A stretch of DNA of 36,425 bases, taken from positions 1-36,425 of the forward strand of contig JAPXLT010000010.1 of NCBI GenBank assembly GCA_033809415.1, written 5' to 3'. The position numbers and the translations under genes were made by a program. How positions within the stretch are numbered: the first letter of the stretch is position 1; every line of letters begins with the position of its first letter. The notes under the pieces were generated by a model. It was not told the DNA's origin. It saw only the letters and a list, made by a program, of their open reading frames with translations, and did no database searches. Below, piece by piece: positions 1 to 8,262 of this stretch. The stretch comes from JAQVUB01 sp033809415. Lineage in GTDB: Bacteria > Verrucomicrobiota > Lentisphaeria > Oligosphaerales > Oligosphaeraceae.

Positions 1-120
1 CCGGAAAGCAATAAAAATGATGCAAGGAAAAGGTTAAGCAATGCTAAAAATGTATCAAGGGGGGGGACTGACCCATTACTTCGTTGTTAAAAACGCCCTG
101 TACTTTTTTATTTTCTTGGA

Positions 121-149
121 TTGCATTTTGCGATCTTCGCATTACAGTA
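121..149 (+). promoter_or_regulatory. Possible sigma-70-like promoter for the tRNA-Leu pair
   Basis: TTGCAT at 121-126 and TACAGT at 144-149 are separated by 17 nt and lie about 15 nt upstream of the first tRNA-Leu. Each box matches the sigma-70 consensus at only about four of six positions, so this is a position-supported guess. Confidence 0.3.
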
Positions 150-163
150 TATATCTATGATGT

Positions 164-250
164 GCCAGAGTGGCGGAATTGGCAGACGCGCTGCGTTCAG
201 GTCGCAGTGTCCGCAAGGACGTGAAGGTTCAAATCCTTTCTCTGGTACCA
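164..250 (+). tRNA. tRNA-Leu (anticodon CAG), copy 1
   Basis: A complete class II tRNA with encoded CCA. The acceptor stem pairs GCCAGAG with CTCTGGT. The anticodon stem CTGCG/CGCAG encloses the loop TTCAGGT, giving anticodon CAG, which reads CUG. A long variable arm (GTGTCCGCAAGGACGTG) and the T-loop GGTTCAAATCC are present. It is followed 23 nt later by an identical gene. Confidence 0.96.
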
Positions 251-273
251 GCTCTTTTTGTTTTTGGCTTTTT

Positions 274-360
274 GCCAGAGTGGCGGAATTGGCAGACGCG
301 CTGCGTTCAGGTCGCAGTGTCCGCAAGGACGTGAAGGTTCAAATCCTTTCTCTGGTACCA
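274..360 (+). tRNA. tRNA-Leu (anticodon CAG), copy 2
   Basis: Identical over all 87 nt to the tRNA at 164-250, including the encoded CCA. The 23-nt spacer is short and T-rich with no terminator, so the two copies are probably transcribed together and arose by tandem duplication. A terminator follows at 373-399. Confidence 0.96.
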
Positions 361-372
361 GAAGCATAAATT

Positions 373-399
373 CCGTCCCGGTTCGGGCGGTTTTTTTTT
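373..399 (+). terminator. Rho-independent terminator after the tRNA-Leu pair
   Basis: The inverted repeat CCGTCC/GGGCGG (six pairs, one G-T wobble) has a 6-nt loop and is followed by nine T. It starts 13 nt after the second tRNA and ends 33 nt before the next start codon. Confidence 0.75.
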
Positions 400-432
400 G
401 CCAACTCACAACTTTCACCCCTTGGAGCTGCC

Positions 433-1098
433 ATGCAATACACAGTCAACCGCGCTGCCGCAATTCCTGAACTGAAGGCCAACTGGGATGATCCCATCTG
501 GACCAATGCCGAGACGGGTACCCTAACGCATATCCGCCCCGAGAGCAAAGACCATATTCCCCAGGTCAGCTTCCGCGTATTGCATGACGACACCAACATT
601 TATGGCATTTTTCAGGCCCAGGATCGTTATGTGCGCTCCGTTGAAACCAAGTTTCAGGGTCAAGTCTGCAAGGATTCCTGTGTCGAGTTCTTTTTCAAGC
701 CGCATCGCGGTGTTGGCTATTTCAATCTCGAGATGAACGCCGGGGGGACTTTTCTGCTGTACTATGTGCGCAACCACAAACGCGGTGATAAAGGCTTTGC
801 AGACTACAGCGTCCTGACTCCACAGGAAGGCGAACTCGTCCAAGTCAAAACCAACATGCCTCGAATCATTGACCCGGAAATCACCACGCCGGTCACTTGG
901 TGCGCACAGTTCTCGATTCCCATGAACCTGCTCGAAAACTATACGGGGGCACTTGGAAATTTCAATGGAGTCACCTGGCACGCCAATTTCTACAAATGCG
1001 CGGATAAGACCTCCCATCCGCACTGGGTCACCTGGAATCCGATCAGCGCAACAAATTATCATCTCCCCGAATGCTTCGGCACCCTGCATCTTGTCTAA
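433..1098 (+). CDS. CBM9-like carbohydrate-binding family protein
   Basis: A 221-residue protein resembling the carbohydrate-binding module 9-like (DOMON-type) family, a beta-sandwich common in polysaccharide-degrading bacteria. Family-like features are the N-terminal WDDPIW (residues 18-23), the stretch DDTNIYGIFQAQD (about 51-63), the CVEFFFKP strand with YFNLEMNAGG, and the late WHANFYKC and HWVTWNP segments. There is no signal peptide or membrane segment, so the predicted product is a stand-alone cytoplasmic domain, unlike the many exported multidomain relatives. GGAG lies 5 nt before the ATG. The gene sits between two tRNA loci with terminators on each side, so it is probably monocistronic. 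Its ligand cannot be read from the sequence. Confidence 0.8.
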   Translation: MQYTVNRAAAIPELKANWDDPIWTNAETGTLTHIRPESKDHIPQVSFRVLHDDTNIYGIFQAQDRYVRSVETKFQGQVCKDSCVEFFFKPHRGVGYFNLEMNAGGTFLLYYVRNHKRGDKGFADYSVLTPQEGELVQVKTNMPRIIDPEITTPVTWCAQFSIPMNLLENYTGALGNFNGVTWHANFYKCADKTSHPHWVTWNPISATNYHLPECFGTLHLV

Positions 1099-1109
1099 CG
1101 TAAATCGCC

Positions 1110-1196
<87 letters not shown>

Positions 1197-1207
1197 CCTT
1201 AATAATC

Positions 1208-1239
1208 AAAGACTTGTGGCTTTCCACAAGTCTTTTTTT
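1208..1239 (+). terminator. Strong Rho-independent terminator
   Basis: AAAGACTTGTGG and CCACAAGTCTTT form a perfect 12-bp stem with a 4-nt loop, followed by more T. It lies 12 nt after the tRNA-Leu(TAG). Confidence 0.9.
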
Positions 1240-1460
1240 ATGCCTTTTTCCCGATTTTCAATGATCCTTATTGTTCCCCATAGAATTTTGTTGTCGCAAC
1301 GAATAACAAGATCATAACAAGATCACCTTTTTTCAGGGGAAAAGCGGGCTTTCAGGCTATGTTTTCCGGGCTGTAAATTCAGAGAACCGAATCTCTGTGA
1401 AGTTGCACTGGCACTGTTTTGCTTTTTGAGATGATTCATTCAAGACCTGCTGATACTTAT

Positions 1461-1660
1461 CCGGGCGGTTCTTCCGGCGCGAAGCGCCACACAAAAATAA
1501 CCCCGGGTGAGGAAGCGCGGAGCGCGACGCAACCCGGGGTAAGGGACTCCCCCAAAAACCGCGCCCGGAGGGCGCAACAACAAGTGGAAATGGATTCTTC
1601 CAGTTGCTCAAGGCTTCTCGACAAGACTGCGTTTGTGCCGCCCTCGGGCTAGAGGGCGCC
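1461..1660. repeat. REP-like hairpin cluster in a gene-free stretch
   Basis: Several GC-rich inverted repeats lie close together: CCCCGGGT (1501-1508) with ACCCGGGG (1532-1539), enclosing the small palindrome GCGCGGAGCGC; GCGCCCGGAGGGCGC at 1561-1575; and GCCGCCCTC (1637-1645) with GAGGGCGCC (1652-1660). The pattern is like REP elements spread by RAYT transposases, but no RAYT gene is in this window. Confidence 0.6.
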
Positions 1661-2221
1661 ACTGTATTTTCACAAGTCAAATTTCAACAATATAATTTTT
1701 CGCCACACTTAAATTCTTGCTTATTATCAGATAAAGAAAAAGCAACGCACGCTTTTTTGAACCTGAGGTTCAGTTATCTGAAGTTGCTGACCTTGAGGTT
1801 CTTTCTCATTTTTGAGAAATTTTTTGAACTTTTTGAGTTTCGATCTGACCGATCATTCGCCCATGTGGGTGCAGGCGTCAGCCCGCGCCAAGCCTTTCCA
1901 TGCGGCTCGCGGTCAAGCTTCTCCAGTCTCGGAGAGACGGCACCATGAGTAACCCCGTTATGAAGCTGTGCGGAGCACTGCGGAACCTGGGATCGGAACC
2001 CACCCAAAACCATTGCGCCGCATCGAGGCGGCGCTGTCGCAGCTTGGATGTGTGGCGGCAAATGAAGACGCGCAAGCCAACGTTTTCCCATTGCTTCCAG
2101 CGCACATTGTTGGCGCATTGTTGGCGCTGGTTCATGTGCCGCCTCCGAGGCTTTGGTGGTGGGATGCCATTCCGCTTCGCTTCACCTAGTTGCTCATGGT
2201 GCCACGCCTCCGGCGTTGGAT
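1661..2221. other. Gene-free intergenic region
   Basis: I see no credible gene here. Open frames exist on both strands but lack ribosome binding sites, conserved motifs or domain character, and they run into dispersed repeats. The sub-segment 1866-1896 looks like a divergent copy of the GCCCACGCCAAGTC hairpin module found at 2357, 25680 and 27240. The inverted repeat around GCCTCCGGCGTTGGATGCCTCC at about 2207-2226 is another decayed hairpin. Confidence 0.5.
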
Positions 2222-2227
2222 GCCTCC

Positions 2228-2415
2228 GACGCAATTGCGTAAAGCCGGTCTTGACACGCAAGAATTTTGGCAGAGCAGGCTCATCCGTCGAAGCAGCAAC
2301 CCTAGAAAAATTTTCCGAGTTTTCCGTGCTTTCCGTGGACAAAAAATGGGTTGTGGGCGTTAGCCCACGCCAAGTCTGTTCGTGTGGTTCGTGGTTAAAA
2401 ACTCCTTTTTGGACG
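2228..2415. repeat. Mosaic dispersed-repeat block
   Basis: Modules seen elsewhere in the window occur here in series: GACGCAATTGCGTAAAGCCG (2228-2247, again at 34006); CATCCGTCGAAGCAGCAACC (from 2282, again from 27177 and 34135); TTTTCCGTGCTTTCCGTGGA with neighbours (from 2319); the hairpin GTGGGCGTTAGCCCAC followed by GCCAAGTC (from 2353); and GTGTGGTTCGTGGTTAAAAA (2382-2401). The block ends 9 nt before the stop codon of the minus-strand O-antigen ligase gene. Confidence 0.75.
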
Positions 2416-2423
2416 CAGTCGAA

Positions 2424-3776
2424 TTAGAAATCCTCACGAAGCAGCAGGACAGGTGTTTCTGAAGGCAGCGTGTGCCGCATGTAATAGAGTGCGCTGATGA
2501 TTGCAAAGACAACCATAAGTTGTGCAAAATTGATGGCTTGTTTGAGCACCCACTCAAAAAGCGACTGTGCATAGGTCGCCAGCAGTCCGCCAGCAAACCC
2601 CGCTGGCAGGTAAAACAGTTCATGTTTCTCATAGATTGACAGCAGACGATAATTCATCAGAAACATCAAGACGAACCACCATAGCAGTGCACCCAGGGCG
2701 ATCCAACCACATTCCGCTCCAATCAATAAATATACGGTTTCCACAATTCCCCTGTTTACCAGGAACCCTCTGGCCTCCATTTCCACATCCGCCTCATGAT
2801 GGATACTATATTTGTAGGGTGGACGCATCTTCAGATTCCAATTATTGACGCCGACTCCCAGAAACTTGTCGCGCATCATATTCCAGGCAGCCTGAGCCAG
2901 TTCAATCCGTGTGATTTTTGATGCTTCCGGGGCACCTACAAAGCGTAGGACAACGGTTGGCAAGAAGAGAAGAGTTATCAACATACCAACCACTACTACC
3001 AGCATTGCAATCTGCATTTTCCGGATGCTGAAATGATATCTCAGGGAAAGTACGAGGGTCACTGCACAACCGAGCGGATAGCAGATAATCGCCCCTCTGG
3101 AATAGCTTGAGATCGTCGATGCTGTCGTAATCATAAACAGCAGGGCAAACAAATAGCCCCGTAGAAGGGAACGGGTGTTTACCCATCCTGCCAAGAAGAC
3201 CGGTCCGATCAACCCCAGGTACATGGCCATGCTGTTCTGATGCGGGAAAATTCCCCGTGCCTGCCATAAGACGCCAAAGTATTTTTCCTTGATCACCAGC
3301 ACGAATGAATAAAGAATCAAAGCCGACATGCCGGCGATGATAACTTCAAAATTACGAGAGGCCAGGAGGTAATTGTATATGGCCAGGTATACTAGCAGCA
3401 TCATGACCATCTTCCATAACTCGAAAAAAGAAATCATCAGATCTTCGGCGTTGATAATCGAAAGCCCGGAGAAGAAAAACAAGATGATGAAAGGCAGCAA
3501 CCCGGGAGCCAGCAAATGAAACTTAAAACCACGGATCAACAATCCCAAACACACCATCAAAGCAGTTAAATAGACTATGGAAATTTCCATGCCCCTGGAG
3601 GTGCCACGGTAAGCCGTTACGGTGAAAAACTCGATGCTAGTCGCCTGAAACCATACAGGAACAAATATCATCAGAAAAACACCTGCCGTCAACAGACGAT
3701 AATCCATCGCGGCAAGAAAGCTGCCGGGTATGACCAGCATCAGAAAAAAGAAAAATACCAGATACTTCAGTTCCAA
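2424..3776 (-). CDS. O-antigen ligase / Wzy-like polysaccharide polymerase
   Basis: A 450-residue integral membrane protein with about a dozen hydrophobic segments and a larger hydrophilic loop near residues 280-350. It resembles the O-antigen ligase (Wzy_C, PF04932) superfamily. Supporting motifs are ARGIFPHQNSMAMYLG, the SSYSRGA segment in a membrane helix, and NNWNLKMRPPYKYSIHHEAD in the large loop. Family members join or polymerise lipid-linked glycans on the periplasmic face of the inner membrane. The start used is TTG at 3776, with AAGG upstream; an internal ATG (residue 13) is possible. It is the last gene of the polysaccharide operon, after the exporter, so a polymerase role (Wzy) fits better than LPS ligation. 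Confidence 0.8.
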   Translation of the reverse strand: MELKYLVFFFFLMLVIPGSFLAAMDYRLLTAGVFLMIFVPVWFQATSIEFFTVTAYRGTSRGMEISIVYLTALMVCLGLLIRGFKFHLLAPGLLPFIILFFFSGLSIINAEDLMISFFELWKMVMMLLVYLAIYNYLLASRNFEVIIAGMSALILYSFVLVIKEKYFGVLWQARGIFPHQNSMAMYLGLIGPVFLAGWVNTRSLLRGYLFALLFMITTASTISSYSRGAIICYPLGCAVTLVLSLRYHFSIRKMQIAMLVVVVGMLITLLFLPTVVLRFVGAPEASKITRIELAQAAWNMMRDKFLGVGVNNWNLKMRPPYKYSIHHEADVEMEARGFLVNRGIVETVYLLIGAECGWIALGALLWWFVLMFLMNYRLLSIYEKHELFYLPAGFAGGLLATYAQSLFEWVLKQAINFAQLMVVFAIISALYYMRHTLPSETPVLLLREDF

Positions 3777-3780
3777 TTCT

Positions 3781-3909
3781 CTGACCTTCGGGCTTTCTTG
3801 TCTTTTTTATGGATGAGGGACAGGGACAAGAATGGATAAAATAGACACGATGGACGAAAATGGACGATAGAACGGACAAGGAACTTCCCATCCGTGCAAA
3901 GTCCGTGTT
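3781..3909 (-). repeat. GGAC-type short tandem repeat tract
   Basis: On the operon's sense strand, 6 nt after the exporter's TAA, the tract reads ACACGGAC and GCACGGATGGG and then changes to irregular GTCCNTN units (GTCCGTTC, GTCCATTTTC, GTCCATCGTG, GTCCCTGTCC). The same switch of repeat type follows the sugar transferase gene at 8100-8260. Confidence 0.65.
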
Positions 3910-3914
3910 TTAAG

Positions 3915-4967
3915 TTAGTCTTTCCAGTCTTGATACCAGTACACCGGCGCGATCAGCATGTTCAGCAGCTGCCCGGTAGGGAACAGTTTCCTGATAAAGA
4001 CATTGTATTCGGATATCGCGTCCTTCGGGATATAGACAAGATCGCCGGCTTCGAGGGGGACGTTCGGCTTGGTGCCCTCTAAAATATCCTTCAAATCCGC
4101 CCGGTAGAAGCTCAGATTCCCCAGTCCGCCCCGCATGATCACAGCAGATTTCCAATGTTCCTCCCGAAGTCCTCCAGAATTCGTGATTGCTTCCAGCAAG
4201 CCCAAACCCTCGTTCCAGAGTTGGAAACGCGGCGACCTTACCTCCCCGAAAACGGCAACCATTTTTTCAGTACGGGCGGCGATATGGACATAGTCTCCCT
4301 TTTGCATGCGAATATTGTGCAAGGGATTTCCCCGTACTATCGCCTCTGTGAAATCGACTGGCAGGATATCATTGCCCCGTATCAAGTAGGAGTTTTTAAA
4401 GTCATAGGCATCGAGGACTTTACCATCGAACATCCGTGTTTGCCCCCCGCCTGCAAGGGCGAAAAAGTCTGCCAAGGTGATATTGCCATGCACGGAGTAG
4501 ACGCCTGGGCTTCCGACGGCTCCGCTGATTGTTGCGGTCTGCGACTTGATTTCTGTCGGCAGAATTCCCACCACCGGATTTTTGATGTAATCAGCCAAGG
4601 CAAGCTGGACGCGTTCAACTGCCTGCGGTATGGTCAGGCCGCCGACCTTGATCTGTCCGACAAACATCAGGGCGATATAGCCATCCGGAGTCACCGGTGA
4701 AAGGACTTCCAGATCGGGATGGTTATACACCTTGATGGTAAAGACATCACCGGCATCGATATAATAATCTGGATAGGGCATGGCGGCAATCTCCCGAAGG
4801 CGATTCTCACGACGGTCGATCTCCTCCTGAGTAAGTTTTGACTCTTCGAGCATGACCGTCGAGGCGTCCGGGAGTTCTTCGTAGACACTTTTGCAGCCGT
4901 TCGAGGTCAATACGCACAAAAAAAGTGTTGAAAGACAACAAAAATAAAATATGTCACGCCCACTCAT
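3915..4967 (-). CDS. Polysaccharide export outer-membrane protein (Wza/GumB family)
   Basis: A 350-residue exporter component. An N-terminal hydrophobic segment ends at Cys25 (SNGC), a plausible though imperfect lipobox. Next comes the polysaccharide export domain (about residues 60-150): YYIDAGDVFTIKVYNHPDLE, then TPDGYIALMFVGQIKVGGLT and LADYIKNPVVGI. Two SLBB-like segments follow (GAVGSPGVYSVHGNITLADF and FGEVRSPRFQLWNEGLGLLE). Family members form the outer-membrane channel for capsule or exopolysaccharide. The ATG overlaps the end of the chain-length gene by 14 nt, indicating translational coupling. The C-terminus has a weakly hydrophobic segment after LFPTGQ. Confidence 0.88.
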   Translation of the reverse strand: MSGRDIFYFCCLSTLFLCVLTSNGCKSVYEELPDASTVMLEESKLTQEEIDRRENRLREIAAMPYPDYYIDAGDVFTIKVYNHPDLEVLSPVTPDGYIALMFVGQIKVGGLTIPQAVERVQLALADYIKNPVVGILPTEIKSQTATISGAVGSPGVYSVHGNITLADFFALAGGGQTRMFDGKVLDAYDFKNSYLIRGNDILPVDFTEAIVRGNPLHNIRMQKGDYVHIAARTEKMVAVFGEVRSPRFQLWNEGLGLLEAITNSGGLREEHWKSAVIMRGGLGNLSFYRADLKDILEGTKPNVPLEAGDLVYIPKDAISEYNVFIRKLFPTGQLLNMLIAPVYWYQDWKD

Positions 4968-6973
4968 CTTTTGTTACTCCAGTAAGAAGACAGCAAAGCT
5001 GTCCGGAAAGACTATTTTTCATCCGAGCCAGCTTACGTAAAATCCGGCGGGGGGTTTTTCGAAAGCCAAAAAGAAGCACTGTACAATCGGCAAAATCGGT
5101 CAGTTGCCGGAATGCGAGTTCATTTCCGTTGAAGACAGTTTGGCGGCTGATGACAATGAGGTCATAATGTTTTTTTAGAATATTGATGTCTCTGGAAAGG
5201 ATTTCGATTTCCGAGGGGAGGAGCAGGTGCGGATTATTGAGGCAGAAATGTCCAAGGCATGTGTTTATTTTTTCCACTGCAAGAAGGTCATCTTCCCAAT
5301 CGGGACAATTACACCCCGGAGTTTCGGCGGCGGCATTCTTTTGCAGGTTGTCAATGGAATCGCAAATCAGGTTGAAATGCCGCATTCCGTTCATGGCAAA
5401 ATTGACATTCAGCAAACTGCGGATTTTTTCCTGGTCGGCTGCACCGATGAATCCGGCTTCAAAAAGGATTTGCCCATCTTTCAAATAATCTTTCAACTGA
5501 AAAGACAGGTCATGGGAAATTTCGAGAAGGCGTTCATCATCTACGGAGGTCCCCTGAATATCTGGAAATTTGCCAAGGCAATCCATGCCGGTCAACAAGG
5601 CGATTTCATTGTTTGCCTCGATCTTTCCCGTAAAATAGAGGCCAGCCACCCAGGCTATAGCCAGGTTGACGACTAGGATGCCGGCCAAAAACAGGGCGAT
5701 AACGGTTTTTTTCATCATGCCTTGTCCCGTCAAAACCACGTTTCCAGGCGGTTCGAGGATGTGCAATTCCTGCGACACCGAAGCCAGCAGGGTCTTTAAT
5801 TCCGGAATATATTTATCTAATTGCCACAAGGCATTTCGGACGGAGGCAATTTTATTTTTCAGTTTGTTTTCCTCTGCAACAGCGCCAAGCAGATTTTCGG
5901 AGCGCGTTTTGTTCTGTTCAAGTTCCGGGGCATTAATTTCCTGCTGCTGAAGCAGGTCGCCCAATTCTTTGGTAATAATACGCTGGTTGTCTTTTAGTTG
6001 TTGCAGGTGCTGCGTGATATTCGGATCAAGTATATCAAGGTTCTTTTCTTTGGCAAACGCTTTTTTTTGTTCTTGGATCAGCTGCAATTCCGCCTGTGCG
6101 GCTTTGACTTTTGGATTCTGATCCGTATACAATTGCCGTGAGCGGAGTAATTCCCGGTTCAGGCGTTCCTCTTCAGAAGTATAATAATTGAGCGTATTAA
6201 GATGATCCTGAATATTTGGATCGATATTCTTTAACTGTTCATTAATCGCATCGAGTTTCTGCTGCATATTATTAGTCTTGATATTCAGTTCGGTCATTGT
6301 CATCAGCTGTCCGGAAATCGTTTGCCGCAGTTTTGTCAATTGCTGTTCCGGTGTTGTCAGGCTTACGGGATCGAGCAGCTTCTGCATTTCAAGTTCATAC
6401 TCAGCCAGTTCTTTCAATCCCGACTCCTTCTGTCTTTGCAGATAATCAAGGCGATCCATCAGGTCTGCATTCCGGAATTTTTGAAATTCCTTGATCCCAA
6501 GAGCAAGAACCGCCCGGTTTAATTCGATTGCTTCCTCGGGGGTGTTGCCTTTCGTGGAAATAACGATAAAATTCGCCTTGTTTCTTGCCTGTTGAATTTC
6601 AATCCTTTTGGGCAACGCGAGTTCTTCCTTAGGTGAAAGGGCTAGTTTAGCCGCGACCTCCTTACGGACATTGTTGCAAACAAACAGCTCGGGCACTGAT
6701 TTGGACTCGAGGGGATGATAGTGGACGAACCCCTTTGGATTATACATCAGGCGTGCAGTCGCGACATAGCGATCCGGGCGGTTGAGTGTTTGTTTCCAGA
6801 ATATATATTCCAGTATCACAAAGAAGAGAATAAAAATCAGGACAAACAGCGGGAGTTTTTTTTACAAAGATCGCCAAAACAACCCTCTGGACATTCAGTG
6901 AATCCAGGGCATGTCCTGTATCCTCATGAAAGTTCTTATTTTCTGCTAAGTCTAGCTGCGTAACGTCTTCCAT
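4954..6973 (-). pseudogene. Wzc/GumC-like chain-length determinant, frameshifted at an A8 run
   Basis: Two adjoining frames make one protein of about 672 residues. Frame 1 starts at ATG 6973 (MEDVTQLDLAENKN) and runs to VKK. After a run of eight A (T8 at 6856-6863 on the plus strand), the next frame continues as LPLFVLIFILFFVILEYIFW, the expected first membrane helix. Removing one A restores the frame. The rest is family-like: a Wzz domain with TARLMYNPKGF, a long coiled coil (about residues 170-430), a second membrane helix (VIALFLAGILVVNLAIAWV), and a C-terminal region shaped like a BY-kinase. That region has a Walker B-like strand (YDLIVIS) but no visible Walker A motif, so it is probably inactive. 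The indel could be a sequencing error, slippage or a true mutation. The start is 3 nt after the nucleotidyltransferase stop. Confidence 0.8.
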
Positions 6974-6975
6974 GA

Positions 6976-8076
6976 TCAATTAAATTTTTGCCAGTGCTTG
7001 ACAAATTCACCGTAGAGTTTGGCATATAAAAAAAAATTTTGATCAATATAATTTCCGTTGATGGGATTGTCAAATAGTATTTCGCATAATTTTAACAACA
7101 CTCGTATCAGGGGTTGGACGGTCAGCATCCGCAAAGGCATGGGGCGACCGGTTTTCAACAGCCAGCGCAATGCGTTTCGCAAGGGAGAGTTGCAACACGC
7201 GTACTGCGAATTCAGCAAACATCTGCGCAATTCTTCGGAACTCCGGATTTGTCCGTCTTTTTCACCAGCCACTGCAAAGCTCAGGCAACGCTGCCAGAGT
7301 TGTCGAGTTTGTTCGCAGCGCTGCAACAAATCGCTTTCCCTATCGAGTCGCGGCTGTGCCTTGAACTCGAGTGCCTGTACATAGGCTTCAAGCAGTTCGT
7401 CTGCAAAGGGCAAGTGTGATTTTTTCAATTCGTTCAAGCGGTCGCTGCTTTTCCAGCGGTACCGGTGCTGGATCAGCAACAGGCCGTCAGCACAGCCTAA
7501 TACAGCTTTGTGCAGATTGCGCACCGCAAAATCACGCTGTTCGTCATTCATGCCGGCTGGGTCGAGGATTCTTTGTGCTGCGAACAACAGGCCTGCCCCT
7601 CGGTTCAGGAACAGGCGGATACCTTCCACGGGCGGGAGTTCTTCCGGCAGCAGACGCGGCAATCCCTGCAGGATGTCCCGCTCGCCAAAAATCAGCTGAT
7701 GGCCTTGAAGCAATTCCTGGAACATCAGAGTCGAAAAAATACGGGGTATCTTTTTTTCCGCTTTGGCAGCAGAAAACTCCACATCGACTTCGAGAATTTC
7801 AGACCATTTCACATGCAAATTCCGCAATGCACGGTCGATCTTCCGACAATGCGATGCATTTCTTCCAAAAACAAAAAAGTCAAGGTCATTATAGAGGGTT
7901 GTGCTGCCATCCTCTTTCATGGCAACCCCTCCGTCGCCCCGCCCATAGCTGCCGCCAAGATAGACCGCAAGCGGACGTTGAGCCGGTTCGAGGGCGGCCA
8001 TGTCTGCGGCGATTCCGGCGAGGCCTTCAGACAGCATTTGCTCGACCACGGGGTCTGCTATTCGAGTATAATACAT
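6976..8076 (-). CDS. Pol-beta-type nucleotidyltransferase in the polysaccharide operon
   Basis: A 366-residue protein with the full catalytic signature of the polymerase-beta nucleotidyltransferase superfamily: GGSYGRG at residues 41-47, NDLDFFVFG (Asp64, Asp66), and the third carboxylate in EILEVDVEF (Asp98). About 250 mostly helical residues follow, ending in a basic, aromatic tail. Members with this architecture transfer nucleotides to small molecules, proteins or nucleic acids; the substrate here is unknown. It lies between the sugar transferase and chain-length genes and is coupled to the latter (TGATCATG). That suggests a role tied to polysaccharide synthesis, such as modifying a sugar or regulating a protein, but this is inference. 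I see no strong ribosome binding site for the ATG at 8076. Confidence 0.75.
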   Translation of the reverse strand: MYYTRIADPVVEQMLSEGLAGIAADMAALEPAQRPLAVYLGGSYGRGDGGVAMKEDGSTTLYNDLDFFVFGRNASHCRKIDRALRNLHVKWSEILEVDVEFSAAKAEKKIPRIFSTLMFQELLQGHQLIFGERDILQGLPRLLPEELPPVEGIRLFLNRGAGLLFAAQRILDPAGMNDEQRDFAVRNLHKAVLGCADGLLLIQHRYRWKSSDRLNELKKSHLPFADELLEAYVQALEFKAQPRLDRESDLLQRCEQTRQLWQRCLSFAVAGEKDGQIRSSEELRRCLLNSQYACCNSPLRNALRWLLKTGRPMPLRMLTVQPLIRVLLKLCEILFDNPINGNYIDQNFFLYAKLYGEFVKHWQKFN

Positions 8077-8095
8077 CGTGATACTCTCAACTCTT

Positions 8096-8262
8096 GCCTA
8101 TGGACAAGGGACAGGGACAGGAATGGACAGGATGGACGTGAATGGACAATAATGGACTACAGAATGGACAAGGGACTTTACCGTCCGTGTAAAGTCCGTG
8201 TCCCGTCCGTGTAAAGTCCGTGTTCCGTCCGTGTCCCGTCCGTGTTTAGTCCGTGTCGTCGC
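8096..8262 (-). repeat. 11-mer and GTCCAT-type tandem repeats at the end of the sugar transferase gene
   Basis: On the plus strand, GTCCGTGTCCC/GTCCGTGTAAA 11-bp units occupy about 8180-8262 and lie inside the coding sequence, supplying its last 27 or so codons. Beyond the stop codon (8178-8180), the sense strand changes to GTCCATNNN-like units down to about 8096. Confidence 0.75.

Noticed and set aside
1461..1660. Possible insertion sequence
   Set aside because: Hairpins but no transposase, terminal inverted repeats or target duplication seen.
1900..2427. A 175-codon plus-strand frame, and overlapping minus-strand frames (1774-2342)
   Set aside because: They cross dispersed repeats, have no ribosome binding site, and show Cys/Arg/Trp-rich composition without domain character.
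7371..8214. Long plus-strand frames across the nucleotidyltransferase gene
   Set aside because: They are antisense to a protein with intact catalytic motifs and have no motif of their own.
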